Part shown: one piece after another, positions 17,552 through 25,842 of the stretch
Numbering within the stretch: position 1 is the first letter of the stretch
Layout of the letters: each line of letters starts with the position of its first letter
Assembly (NCBI GenBank): GCA_002474345.1
Contig: DKQD01000053.1
Location: 1 to 39,315 of the forward strand
DNA: 39,315 nucleotides
Direction: 5' to 3'
DNA from: Bacteriovoracaceae bacterium UBA7317
GTDB taxonomy: Bacteria; Bdellovibrionota; Bacteriovoracia; Bacteriovoracales; Bacteriovoracaceae
Translations under genes and position numbers: made by a program
The notes under the pieces: model-generated
What the model was told of the DNA's origin: nothing
The model's database searches: none
What the model saw: only the letters and a program-made list of their open reading frames with translations

Positions 17552-17713
17552 TTAACTCTTCTTTCTAATATTTTGGGGGGTCTAGCACCCATTTCTTAAT
17601 TTTATGTTGAAGTTGAATTCATTTCAAAAGAATTTTTTACCTCTTTTTTGTTTAAATTATTGTAGTTTTAATCATACTTTTTTAGGCATTTAAAATTATT
17701 AGGTAGGTGAATA

Positions 17714-17738
17714 AAATTTATGGGATATCCATAATTTT
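17714..17738. promoter_or_regulatory. Inverted repeat upstream of the ABC-F gene
   Basis: TTATGG (17718-17723) and CCATAA (17729-17734) flank GATAT, and the arms extend to AAATTTATGG and CCATAATTTT with one mismatch. It lies about 60-80 bases before the ABC-F start, in the space divergent from the response-regulator gene, and looks like an operator for a dimeric regulator. A structured leader is the alternative. Confidence 0.35.
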
Positions 17739-17797
17739 AAAGATAAAAAAAATTATAAGTAGTTTAATAAATTTTATTTTTTTGTTTATAAAAAACT

Positions 17798-19678
17798 ATG
17801 TTAGAAAAAGTGATAAATAAACCTAAAAAATTGGCAAGTGATATGATTCAAGTTTCCAACCTATCTAAAACTTTTGGAAGTCAAATACTATTTGAAAACG
17901 TCTCTTTTTCTCTCAAGCAAAAAGAAAAAGTGGGCCTTGTTGGTAGGAATGGTACGGGAAAATCGACTCTTTTAAAGATTATTGAAGGACATTTATCTTC
18001 AGATTCTGGCGGTATAAGGCTACCCAAAGGCTACACAGTGGGAAGTTTAACCCAACACCTTAATTTTTCCAAACCGACTTTAAAGGAAGAGTGTGTTCAG
18101 GAGTTGAAGGAGGATGAAAAGTTTGATTATTTTAGGGCTGAGAAAATACTTTTCGGTTTAGGCTTTTCTGAGGAAGATTTGAAAAGACCTCCCTCCTCAT
18201 TTTCTGGTGGGTATCAAATTAGGATTGAGTTGACCAAAGTTTTATTAAAAAACCCAAACTTACTATTACTGGATGAACCTACAAACTATTTGGATATATT
18301 GAGCCTTAGGTGGTTAAAGAGATTTATAAAGGATTTTTCAGGTGAAGTTATTTTAATCACACATGATAGAGGCTTCATGGATCAATGTGTAGATCATGTT
18401 ATGGGTATTTACGATGGGGGGTTAAAAAAAATAAAAGGAAATACCAAATCTTTTTATGAAAGAGTTGATCTAGATAAAAAAATTGGAGAAAAAACTCTAG
18501 AAAACCAACTAAAAAAGAAAGAACACCTGGAAAGTTTTGTAAATAGGTTTGGTGCAAAAGCTTCTAAGGCAAAACAAGCTCAATCAAAATTAAAGCAACT
18601 TGAAAAAATGGACTTTATTGAATTGAACTCATCAAACATCCATTTTGGTTTTAAGTTTCCCTATAAAGATTGCCCTTCAAAAAACTTTATGAAAATAGAA
18701 GACCTGAATTTCAATTATGATAATGGTCCTCATGTTATTGAAAACTTTAACTTATCCATTAAAAAGGGAGACAGGATTGGTATAATTGGAAAAAATGGTA
18801 AGGGTAAATCTACTTTACTAAATATTTTGGCCCAAGAGCTGAGTCCATGTAGTGGAAAAGTTACTTCGCATGCCAATTTGGTGAAAGGACATTTTGGTCA
18901 AACAAATATTAATAGATTAAATATTGAAAATACCATTATTGATGAAATTTTTTCTGCTAATACAGATCTTTCTCAAAGTGCTGTTAGAGGTATATGTGGA
19001 ACGATGATGTTCTCTGAAGATTTGGCCCACAAAAAGATTTCTATTTTGTCAGGGGGAGAAAAAAGTCGTGTTCTTTTAGGGAAAATACTCGCTTCAGAAA
19101 CAAACCTACTTCTTTTAGATGAGCCTACAAATCATCTTGATATGGAATCAGTTGAAGTCTTGACCAATGAGATTAACTCATTTCAAGGTGCTTCATTAAT
19201 TGTTACTCATAATGAAAAATTATTAAAAAGCTTTGCTCAAAAACTAATAATTTTTCAAAAAAATAAAATTGAAATATTTGAAGGAAATTATGATGAATTT
19301 CTTGAAAAAATAGGGTGGGATGAAGAAGATGGTTCTCAATTTAGCTCCGAAAAACCAAAAAAAACAAATTGGAAGCTAAGTAAGAAAGAAAGAGCAGAAA
19401 TTATTAAAGAAAGATCTAAAGAATTAAACCCTTTAAAGAGAAAAAGAGAAAAACTAGAAAAAGATATACATAAAAATGAGAAGAGCCTAGAGGACAAAAA
19501 TAGCGAAATTATTTCACTCTCTAGTGGTGGAGAAGGTAAAAAAATATCTCAGTTATCCAGGGAAATTAATGATTTAGAGTCTCTGATTGAAAGTTCCTAC
19601 GAAGAGTTTTTCGATTTAGAGGCCAAAATTGATGAATGTGAAAAAAAATTTGAATCTCAATTAAATAAAGAAGGGTAG
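17798..19678 (+). CDS. ABC-F family ATPase (Uup/YheS type)
   Basis: A soluble twin-ATPase protein of the translation-factor ABC-F group; no membrane segments. The first ATPase has Walker A GRNGTGKST, signature FSGGYQIR and Walker B LLLLDEPTNYLD. The linker (R-F-G-A-K-A-S-K-A-K-Q-A-Q-S-K) is the P-site tRNA-contacting type. The second ATPase has GKNGKGKST, LSGGEKSR and LLLLDEPTNHLD. A C-terminal coiled-coil of about 90 residues resembles the Uup/YheS tail. The family normally begins M-I-Q-V-x-N-L-S-K, which would start at ATG 17843; neither start has a strong ribosome-binding site, so the extra 15 residues are doubtful. Whether it resolves stalled ribosomes or gives drug protection cannot be told from sequence. 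Confidence 0.92.
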   Translation: MLEKVINKPKKLASDMIQVSNLSKTFGSQILFENVSFSLKQKEKVGLVGRNGTGKSTLLKIIEGHLSSDSGGIRLPKGYTVGSLTQHLNFSKPTLKEECVQELKEDEKFDYFRAEKILFGLGFSEEDLKRPPSSFSGGYQIRIELTKVLLKNPNLLLLDEPTNYLDILSLRWLKRFIKDFSGEVILITHDRGFMDQCVDHVMGIYDGGLKKIKGNTKSFYERVDLDKKIGEKTLENQLKKKEHLESFVNRFGAKASKAKQAQSKLKQLEKMDFIELNSSNIHFGFKFPYKDCPSKNFMKIEDLNFNYDNGPHVIENFNLSIKKGDRIGIIGKNGKGKSTLLNILAQELSPCSGKVTSHANLVKGHFGQTNINRLNIENTIIDEIFSANTDLSQSAVRGICGTMMFSEDLAHKKISILSGGEKSRVLLGKILASETNLLLLDEPTNHLDMESVEVLTNEINSFQGASLIVTHNEKLLKSFAQKLIIFQKNKIEIFEGNYDEFLEKIGWDEEDGSQFSSEKPKKTNWKLSKKERAEIIKERSKELNPLKRKREKLEKDIHKNEKSLEDKNSEIISLSSGGEGKKISQLSREINDLESLIESSYEEFFDLEAKIDECEKKFESQLNKEG

Positions 19679-19698
19679 GTAAATACCTACCCTTCTTT
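19667..19698. terminator. Strong bidirectional terminator
   Basis: A perfect 14-bp stem: 19667-19680 pairs with 19685-19698 around the loop AAAT. It overlaps the stop codon of the ABC-F gene and faces the convergent protease gene. Read on the plus strand the stem ends in TTCTTT; on the minus strand it is followed by TTTATTTAATT, a good T-rich tail. Confidence 0.8.
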
Positions 19699-19713
19699 GA
19701 AGAATAAAATTAT

Positions 19714-21048
19714 TTATTCGTTGTACTTTAGTGAATTTTCCAAATCGACTCTTCCTTCGGCAAGAAGCTTACCTTTATAACTTTTCTCGGGTGAAACAGA
19801 TTGCATTAGAATTTCCTTTATTTCTAATCCATCTAATTTATTATTTCGTGATAATAATTCAGCTGCAACTCCAGCCGCTACAGGTGAAGCCATGGATGTA
19901 CCAGATAAGCTTACATATCTGTTTCCTGGGTAAGTAGATAAAATATTAGACCCTGGAGCAGCTAAATCAACAGATTTTGAACCATAATTTGAAAAATAAG
20001 ACAGCCCTTTACCTTTTTGGCTTGATGCGACTACTAGCAAACTGTCATTTGTAAAAGATGCCGGGTAAACAGGCCTTCTATCGATGCTTCTTCTTGAGTT
20101 ACCAGATGCTGCAATGACAAGGACACCATACTCTTTGAAAATATAATCAATTGCTTCCTGGACAGACTTGCCGCCTTCATTATGATTTTTTCCAAAAGAA
20201 CAATTTATTATTTTCGCACCATTTTTGGCAGCATAAATGAAGGCTTCTATAACATCGACATCCTTTTCATCTCCTCTGCTTGGTACCGTTCTAATACCCA
20301 TGAGTTTAATTTTTTCTGAAATTCCAGCAACTCCTTTCCCATTGTTTTGTACGGCTCCAATAATTCCTGCAACGTGAGTTCCATGTCCATGAGTATCCAT
20401 GGGGTCTGTTGTCGCTTTTCCTTCGCTATCTCTGATAAGAGTATTGATCCCGTAATAATCGTCAATATAGCCATTTCCATCATCGTCTTTTTGATTGTTT
20501 GGAATTTCGTTTTTATTTATCCAAATATTATTGATGAGGTCTTCGTGTTTATAGTCAATTCCTGTATCAACAATTGCTACGATAACTTCCTCCTTTTTAT
20601 CACCGATTCTTTTTTTATAAGCCTCTTCTATTGAAGAACCATATTTTTTAGAGGAGTTGAGGTGCCATTGTTTTTGTGCCATTGGATCTTTAAAAAATGA
20701 AGCCGTATTTGGTTCTGACAAAAATGATTGTTGATTAGTTGGAATTATATTTTTGAATTTGTTTTTGTTTCCTTTAAAATCTTTTTCAACATAATCTACG
20801 TTTTTATTTTCTTTAAAAATTTTTTCCATTTGATCTATGGTCTTTCCTGAGACTGTATAGACATGGGGAAATAATTTCCTATAAATAAGCCCTTTCTTAT
20901 TAGCGAGATCATTTGGGATTTTATCTTTTAAAAACTTCACAATAATTCGGTTTTTTGAATGAGGAGGAGTCGTCGAAAAGGCATTTGTTGAGAGAGTGAT
21001 TAAAAAACATGCTAATACGAGTAAGACATTTAAAGAGAAATTAGGCAT
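19714..21048 (-). CDS. Secreted subtilisin-like serine protease (S8)
   Basis: A 444-residue exported protease. A signal peptide (about 1-23) is followed by an inhibitor-I9-like prodomain (about 30-100: R-I-I-V-K-F, then Y-T-V-S-G-K near 64-69 and V-D-Y-V-E-K-D at its end). The catalytic domain shows Asp161 in VDTGID, His222 in HGHGTHVAG, the oxyanion Asn in AASGN and Ser385 in SGTSMASP. DDDGNGYIDD looks like a calcium-binding insertion. All catalytic residues are present and the chain ends soon after the domain, so it lacks extra C-terminal targeting modules. AAAGGAA lies eight bases before the ATG. It is a monocistronic gene by position. A role in degrading external or envelope protein is inferred from family and export signal. 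Confidence 0.94.
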   Translation of the reverse strand: MPNFSLNVLLVLACFLITLSTNAFSTTPPHSKNRIIVKFLKDKIPNDLANKKGLIYRKLFPHVYTVSGKTIDQMEKIFKENKNVDYVEKDFKGNKNKFKNIIPTNQQSFLSEPNTASFFKDPMAQKQWHLNSSKKYGSSIEEAYKKRIGDKKEEVIVAIVDTGIDYKHEDLINNIWINKNEIPNNQKDDDGNGYIDDYYGINTLIRDSEGKATTDPMDTHGHGTHVAGIIGAVQNNGKGVAGISEKIKLMGIRTVPSRGDEKDVDVIEAFIYAAKNGAKIINCSFGKNHNEGGKSVQEAIDYIFKEYGVLVIAASGNSRRSIDRRPVYPASFTNDSLLVVASSQKGKGLSYFSNYGSKSVDLAAPGSNILSTYPGNRYVSLSGTSMASPVAAGVAAELLSRNNKLDGLEIKEILMQSVSPEKSYKGKLLAEGRVDLENSLKYNE

Positions 21049-21169
21049 AATAACAATTCCTTTGTTATAGACTTAATTCTTATTTTAGATTCTGATGATA
21101 TTTCCTCATACTAACATTTACTATCATTCCCCTTAAATGTGGCTAACCCTCTATAAAAAGGGTTAAAAC

Positions 21170-21703
21170 TTAGTTTTCTCTTCTTTTTTTGTAGATTTTT
21201 ATTCCCATCATCATCGAAAGGGCGAGAATCAGAAGAGCAAGCATCCCCCACCCCACACTGACCAGATTTTTTAAAACAACAAGAAAAATAATTGCAAATA
21301 ATAGGATTGTTGCAACTTCGTTCCATACTCTTAATTGAGTAGAATTGTATTGGAAGTTATTATTTTTAAGCTCTTTGAATATATGGTGGCACCCAAGATG
21401 GTAGAGAAAGAGCATTAAAACAAAAAGAAGTTTAACAATAAGCCAAGGTTTGTCACTAAGAGGCCAAAAATAAAACAAGAGTGAAGGGCCGAGTATGAGA
21501 GTTAAGATAGCCGACGGCCAGGTAATAAAGTACCACAACCTTTGTTCCATTATCTTAAATTGATTTTGCAAAATGGACTTTTCAGGTTCTGGTTTATCAT
21601 TACTTTCAGTGTGGTAAATAAAAAGGCGAACAATATAAAATAAACCTGAAAACCAAGTAACAACAAAAATTATGTGAAGTGACTTTAGTAGAAGAAAAGG
21701 CAT
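21170..21703 (-). CDS. hemJ: HemJ/CopD-like membrane protein (putative protoporphyrinogen oxidase)
   Basis: A membrane protein with four predicted helices. It resembles HemJ, which oxidises protoporphyrinogen IX to protoporphyrin IX in heme synthesis. Matching features are the first helix with K-S-L-H-I-I-F-V-V-T-W-F-S-G, then Y-I-V-R-L-F-I-Y-H, and M-E-Q-R-L-W-Y-F-I-T-W-P at the second helix. The ATG at 21703 (177 aa) is chosen because AGGA lies six bases before it; a longer frame from a TTG at 21742 would overlap the upstream nitroreductase gene. The C-terminus (about 130-177) has two further helices and a basic tail, somewhat longer than typical HemJ. Other heme genes are not in the window. 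Confidence 0.75.
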   Translation of the reverse strand: MPFLLLKSLHIIFVVTWFSGLFYIVRLFIYHTESNDKPEPEKSILQNQFKIMEQRLWYFITWPSAILTLILGPSLLFYFWPLSDKPWLIVKLLFVLMLFLYHLGCHHIFKELKNNNFQYNSTQLRVWNEVATILLFAIIFLVVLKNLVSVGWGMLALLILALSMMMGIKIYKKRREN

Positions 21704-21722
21704 AGGAATTCCTGTTTTTAAT

Positions 21723-22295
21723 TTAAGAATTTGGGGAACCAAGGGTTTTCGTCATATCATTAGCTGAAGGCCTTTTTGGAGGAGAGGGCTCTTTTTCGGC
21801 ACCGCCCGCCCAAAGTAGGGCTTCAATAGACTCCTCTTTTGGGTTTATTCCGCAAAGTGAGTATAACTCGTCTTCTCTTATAATAGATCCAGAAGACCAT
21901 TTTGTTCCGTATCCTTTTTCCCATAAATAAAGTGAAAAATTTTGGATACCCATAGCAAGAGTTGCATAATCTTCTTTTAAAATTACGGGGTCAGGGTGTT
22001 TAACTTGTGAAACGATTAGAATATGAGATGGCTTTTCAAACTTTTGAATAATTTTTGCTTCATCTTCTGGGGTAAGAACCCTCCCCTTTTTTTTTCTTAT
22101 CGTTAAAGAAATATTTGCTAAGGCTTTTCTAAACTCTTTAGGAATAATAGTGAAACGCATCGGAAAAGTTAGCTTATGGTTTGGAGCATAGAGAGCGCAA
22201 TCTATTGCTTCTTTAATTAAGACTTCATCGATAGTTTCTGTTGAATAGCTATGAATTGTTCTTCTTTTCTTTATAAGTTCATTAATATTTTTCAT
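21723..22295 (-). CDS. Nitroreductase family protein (YdjA-like)
   Basis: A 190-residue flavin-dependent oxidoreductase-fold protein. Visible features are the R-R-T-I-H-S-Y N-terminal motif (family R-R-S-x-R-x-Y), APNHKLTFPMRF (family A-P-N-H-x-x-x-P-W-R-F), the helix A-M-G-I-Q-N-F-S-L-Y-L-W-E-K-G-Y-G-T-K-W, and a late I-E-A-L-L-W-A-G strand. It is the compact, single-domain form that binds FMN as a dimer. The stop lies 19 bases upstream of the HemJ-like gene on the same strand, so the two are probably one operon. In that setting it may share redox chemistry with heme synthesis, but the substrate is unknown. Confidence 0.87.
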   Translation of the reverse strand: MKNINELIKKRRTIHSYSTETIDEVLIKEAIDCALYAPNHKLTFPMRFTIIPKEFRKALANISLTIRKKKGRVLTPEDEAKIIQKFEKPSHILIVSQVKHPDPVILKEDYATLAMGIQNFSLYLWEKGYGTKWSSGSIIREDELYSLCGINPKEESIEALLWAGGAEKEPSPPKRPSANDMTKTLGSPNS

Positions 22296-22373
22296 AAACA
22301 GTCCACCCGTTTTTAAAAAGGTAAAGGCCTTTCAAAGGTTAAATTGCGCTCAACTAAAAATAAAGGGGTGTCG

Positions 22374-22457
22374 TGGTGGCTTCGGAGGGACTTGAACCCT
22401 CACACCCGAAGATACTTGATTTTGAATCAAGCGCGTCTACCATTCCGCCACAAAGCC
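22374..22457 (-). tRNA. tRNA-Leu (anticodon CAA)
   Basis: Read on the minus strand, the acceptor stem GGCTTTG (from 22457) pairs with CGAAGCC before A and an encoded CCA (22376-22374), allowing one G-U pair. The anticodon stem CTTGA/TCAAG encloses TTCAAAA with anticodon CAA, reading UUG. A long variable arm precedes the GTTCAAG T loop, as expected for leucine tRNA. Confidence 0.96.
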
Positions 22458-22493
22458 ATTCGTACCAGAGAATCTGGAAATTCACGAAAGCAG

Positions 22494-22522
22494 ATACTAG
22501 GAAATGATAATAAACCTGTCAA
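22494..22522 (-). promoter_or_regulatory. Sigma-70-type promoter of tRNA-Leu(CAA)
   Basis: On the minus strand a perfect -35 TTGACA (22522-22517) is followed after 17 bases by TAGTAT (22499-22494). Transcription would start near 22487, about 30 bases before the mature tRNA 5' end. This is the best-matching promoter in the window. Confidence 0.7.
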
Positions 22523-22555
22523 TACAGGGGTGTCTTTTTCGTAAAGAATACGCTT

Positions 22556-23524
22556 TTAGTCAAGGGTTAGAAGTTCGCATGCTTCCCTACTTGAGTATCT
22601 GATAGGGCTTTTAGAAAAGTGTTTGAGGATTTGATCCCCACTTATAACGCATGGAAACTTAATATAGTCTAGAATGTACTCAGGAAGGTTTAGAACCGTC
22701 TTATTAAGTGCTTTTGCAAGGGGACTTACGAGGAAGAGGGGGAGTGAGTATTGGGGTGAATGTGTTGCTATACTTTTTGCTTCCCTAATGGACAAGACAT
22801 CATTATTGGCAACATTAAATGTCCCTGTAGGGACCTTTTCAATGGATTCTGTAATCAAGTTTGCCATGTCATATTCATGGATAAACTGAAACATAGGATT
22901 AAAATCCATAGGCGTTGGAATTGCAGAAGTTGTTAAATATTTTGTTATGACATTTTTTATCTGAGGACCAATAATATTACAGGGTCTTAGAACGACAACG
23001 TTTATTTTGTTTTGGTGTTTCCACATCCAGTTTGTTGTCATTTGGTCCATTTCGACCACATCCCTCAACTCAGGGTAATTAAAGCTTCCTCTAAGTGGAG
23101 CATCTTCTTTTAAAAAGGTTGGGTTATCTGGCAGTGCTCCATAGACGTGAAATGTACTAAGGACAATAACCTTCTTTATCTTAAACTTTAGGGACAAGTC
23201 TAGAATTCTGTTTGTTCCCATAATATTGAGGTTTAGCCTCTTTCTGATATTATAGCCCGGGTTTGTGCTTACATGACTCATCCTTCCTAAGTGAAGCACA
23301 GTATCAAATTTTTTATCCCGAAAAAGCTTTTCAAAGTTCCCTCTAGTGTAGGGGAGTTGATAGAGCTCTAGATTGTCTAAGTGGAAATCGTCTTTAATGG
23401 GTCTTGGATCAACCCCCAAGATTGGAATAGTCGGGTATTTTTTTGCAAGAAGGTGGGCCGTAATTTTTGCCAATCCACCGGCCATTCCAATGATAAGAAT
23501 AGATTTTGGTTTTGATGATTTCAT
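22556..23524 (-). CDS. Atypical NAD-dependent epimerase/dehydratase (extended SDR)
   Basis: A 322-residue extended-SDR protein. The Rossmann start IIGMAGGLAK supplies the dinucleotide loop, and D-T-V-L-H-L-G, V-I-V-L-S-T-F-H-V-Y-G, V-V-L-R-P-C-N-I-I-G-P and the F-I-H-E-Y-D-M-A domain end follow the epimerase pattern. The usual Y-x-x-x-K catalytic pair is missing: the segment after the S-T-F-H-V-Y-G strand reads ELRDVVEMDQMTTNW. It may therefore bind cofactor without classic epimerase chemistry. It follows the acyltransferase gene by 32 bases on the same strand. I recall a similar pairing in actinobacteria (Rv0501/Rv0502), suggesting a joint role in lipid or glycolipid processing. Confidence 0.85.
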   Translation of the reverse strand: MKSSKPKSILIIGMAGGLAKITAHLLAKKYPTIPILGVDPRPIKDDFHLDNLELYQLPYTRGNFEKLFRDKKFDTVLHLGRMSHVSTNPGYNIRKRLNLNIMGTNRILDLSLKFKIKKVIVLSTFHVYGALPDNPTFLKEDAPLRGSFNYPELRDVVEMDQMTTNWMWKHQNKINVVVLRPCNIIGPQIKNVITKYLTTSAIPTPMDFNPMFQFIHEYDMANLITESIEKVPTGTFNVANNDVLSIREAKSIATHSPQYSLPLFLVSPLAKALNKTVLNLPEYILDYIKFPCVISGDQILKHFSKSPIRYSSREACELLTLD

Positions 23525-23556
23525 CTTTTTTTCATACCTTACTTTTCTAGAATTGG

Positions 23557-24435
23557 TCAGGTTTCTTTTTTTACGGCCCAGAAAGGTCTTCTATTTTTTC
23601 TGCCCTCTTCAATCATTTCTTTAATTTGGTTCTCAACTTGGTAAATATGTTCCCTAATATCTCTATCTTGCTCCTCCCCGTGTAAGTCAGCTGGGGGTGT
23701 AATTGGTTTCCCTATGTAAATATCAATTGGGGAAGGCAGTGGTAGAAAACCCAAAGGCCCAAGGAGCATGCTTGGAGAAAGAGGTAAAGCCGGTAGGCCA
23801 AGCTTTTTAGCAATACCTTTGGCTTGATATACGTAAGGATAGGTTTCTTCTGCACCGATAACTGCAACTGGCAATATTTCGACTTGAGAACTTAGTGCGA
23901 TCCTATAAAAACCTTTCGTAAATTTCTGTAATTTGTAATAATCTGGAGTACTTTTGGCAACCCCATCAACTCCTTCAGGAAAAACGAGGACACTTTCTCC
24001 ACGCTTCAACAATTGAAGGCAATTTTGTCTATCACCTAGGACAGCACCCGCTTCCGCAGTCCAAGTACCCAGAAAAGGTAAGTTGGTAACAAACCTTTCA
24101 ATCATGCCTCTCAGTATCCGTGGTGGATAAATATCTAATCCAAAGGCCAGCCCTACTAAAAGGCCATCTATAGCTATTTGGCCAGAGTGGTTTGCAACAA
24201 CAATATAGGGCTTATTTTTGACGTTTTCTTTACCAAACACTCTGACTTTAAAGTAGTCCTTGTAGAGCGGGTAAAGTGTTTCAACGACTTTTTGTGTTTT
24301 TTCAAGGTTTAAACCCCATGGGTCCTCACCGTCAGGGTATTTTTCAAAGAGCTCTTGAAAAAGGTCATTGATTTTTTCCTCTGGTATTTCAGAAGAAAGT
24401 GGTATTAATTTTCTAAGTTTATTTGCAATTTCCAT
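23557..24435 (-). CDS. Lysophospholipid acyltransferase family protein (PlsC-like)
   Basis: A 292-residue acyltransferase likely acting at the inner membrane. The catalytic box reads NHSGQIAID, where His and Asp are six residues apart, as in the subfamily with N-H-x-G-x-x-x-x-D instead of the common H-x4-D. The substrate-binding box is LVFPEGVDG, and I-L-P-V-A-V-I-G-A-E-E matches the block-IV P-V. A C-terminal helical tail of about 50 residues is polar. The ATG at 24435 has a weak ribosome-binding site. It is the first gene of a probable two-gene operon with the epimerase-like protein. The acyl acceptor is unknown; glycerol-3-phosphate pathways already have other enzymes, so a special lipid is possible. 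Confidence 0.85.
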   Translation of the reverse strand: MEIANKLRKLIPLSSEIPEEKINDLFQELFEKYPDGEDPWGLNLEKTQKVVETLYPLYKDYFKVRVFGKENVKNKPYIVVANHSGQIAIDGLLVGLAFGLDIYPPRILRGMIERFVTNLPFLGTWTAEAGAVLGDRQNCLQLLKRGESVLVFPEGVDGVAKSTPDYYKLQKFTKGFYRIALSSQVEILPVAVIGAEETYPYVYQAKGIAKKLGLPALPLSPSMLLGPLGFLPLPSPIDIYIGKPITPPADLHGEEQDRDIREHIYQVENQIKEMIEEGRKNRRPFWAVKKET

Positions 24436-24572
24436 AATAGTACCGGATTTGGCTTATTTTTTGCTCAAAGGGGAGTTGCGTTCTTTACAAAACATTGAGT
24501 CATTACTGGACTTTTCAGTTTCTCTTATTATTCTATCACCTAAAAAGGTCTCTGTGTATATGGGAGTAAACA

Positions 24573-24881
24573 ATGGATAACAATCCTAATTGGAGCAAGA
24601 AAGTAATGCAAGTTTTGCAGCATGCTCAAGAAGAATTAAAGAAAACTACTGAAATTGGTAAAAAAATGATTTCTGCCTCAAAAACTAGCTCTGAGCTTCA
24701 TGAAGCATATGAGGAGCTGGGTAAACTTGTATATAAGGGCCTGAAGGGTGAGAGTCTTTCGTTAGAGGACCCCAGATTGGGCGAATTTGTTGAAAAAATT
24801 GATGACCTCCAAGAAGAGCTTGGAGATATTGAGTCAGAAGTGAACAAAATTAAGTTTTCTGAAAAAGATAAGGAAGGGTGA
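24573..24881 (+). CDS. Small coiled-coil protein of unknown function
   Basis: A 102-residue, highly charged, helical protein with no signal peptide or membrane helix. GGGAG precedes the ATG. Heptad-like spacing runs through residues 12-60 and 75-98, so it probably forms a coiled coil or bundle. It converges on engB with a 26-base gap and diverges from the acyltransferase operon. I do not recognise the family. Confidence 0.75.
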   Translation: MDNNPNWSKKVMQVLQHAQEELKKTTEIGKKMISASKTSSELHEAYEELGKLVYKGLKGESLSLEDPRLGEFVEKIDDLQEELGDIESEVNKIKFSEKDKEG

Positions 24882-24907
24882 CCTTTATTTGTTTTTCGTT
24901 AATTTGG

Positions 24908-25579
24908 TTAACTTAGAGCGTCTTTATTCAAGAAAAAGGTAATTAAAGACTGCTCTAATTCTTTTAAACCTGTTTGTTTTTCCGCTGAAACATAGTGGAT
25001 TTCTTTGAACTGAGCGAGCTTTTCGCTTATCGTCTTTTTAGATTTTTTTAACTGTGCTCTTTCTTTTTGAGTTTTGAGCTTATCCATTTTGTTTAGAATT
25101 AAAATAGAGTTAAGTTGGTGAAACTTTTTAATAAAGTCCGCAAAAGATTTATCGGCACTTTGTAGAGGGTGCCTGGCATCCTGTATATTGAGTACTCTAA
25201 CTGTTGATGGACAATACCTAAAAAATAAACCTAAAATTTCATCCCAGTTTTTTGACATCTCGTTGGAGACTTTGGCGTAGCCATAACCAGGTAGGTCCAT
25301 TAAGAAAAAAGGGCCAAAGACTTTTTTTTCATCATTCGCTTTATGAAGAATATCAAAAGAAAAAATGTTAATGGACCTTGTTCGACCAGGTGTCTTTGAG
25401 GTCCTAGCAGTAGTTTTCCCAAATAATGAATTAATCAAGCTTGACTTGCCCACATTAGATCTACCAGCAAAGCAGAGTCCTAGGAGCGGCTTTTCATTTA
25501 ACATCCATTGTTTTAACTGGGATGGATCATTAAAGGCGTATTTAAATTTTGTGCTTCCTTTAACTATCTCGAAGGACAT
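24908..25579 (-). CDS. engB: Ribosome-biogenesis GTPase EngB/YsxC
   Basis: An essential-type GTPase that helps assemble the large ribosomal subunit. It shows G1 GRSNVGKS (39-46), switch I around ARTSKTPGRT, G3 DLPGYG, G4 NKMDK and the G5-like YVSAEKQTG. At 223 aa it is typical of the family, with a slightly longer insertion (H-K-A-N-D-E-K-K) before the G3 strand. AAGGAAAG lies just upstream of the ATG. It stands alone on the minus strand. Confidence 0.96.
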   Translation of the reverse strand: MSFEIVKGSTKFKYAFNDPSQLKQWMLNEKPLLGLCFAGRSNVGKSSLINSLFGKTTARTSKTPGRTRSINIFSFDILHKANDEKKVFGPFFLMDLPGYGYAKVSNEMSKNWDEILGLFFRYCPSTVRVLNIQDARHPLQSADKSFADFIKKFHQLNSILILNKMDKLKTQKERAQLKKSKKTISEKLAQFKEIHYVSAEKQTGLKELEQSLITFFLNKDALS

Positions 25580-25679
25580 AAGGTTCTTTCCTTTTTGAAA
25601 CGATGAATCAAATGATGGCAGTTATAATACACTTACCTCTCTTATACAAATGGTGAAGTTGATTAGGTGAAAAAGTGAA

Positions 25680-25698
25680 ATAAATAAAATTTATTTAT
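25680..25698. promoter_or_regulatory. Perfect AT-rich palindrome in the engB / sigma-54 activator gap
   Basis: ATAAATAAA and TTTATTTAT flank a single A, a perfect 19-base dyad in the 263-base divergent space. It could be an operator. In such AT-rich DNA chance is a real alternative. Confidence 0.25.
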
Positions 25699-25842
25699 AA
25701 TGCCTTTGTTCCAGTCCAAAAAGTAGACCAATGACCTTCCTTCTAAATATTTAAAATTGCGTTGTATGGGTTTTGGCACTTCTTTTGAATAAACCTGGAA
25801 ATTAATCTTTTACTTTCAAACCAATTGTAAAAAGGAGAATTT

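Noticed and set aside
21111..21326. Minus-strand 71-codon Cys-rich frame
   Set aside because: It overlaps the end of the HemJ-like gene in another frame and has no ribosome-binding site or homologous motif.
22344..22544. Plus-strand 66-codon frame across tRNA-Leu(CAA)
   Set aside because: Its peptide (W-L-R-R-D-L-N-P-H-T-R-R) is the usual antisense translation of a tRNA gene and not a real protein.
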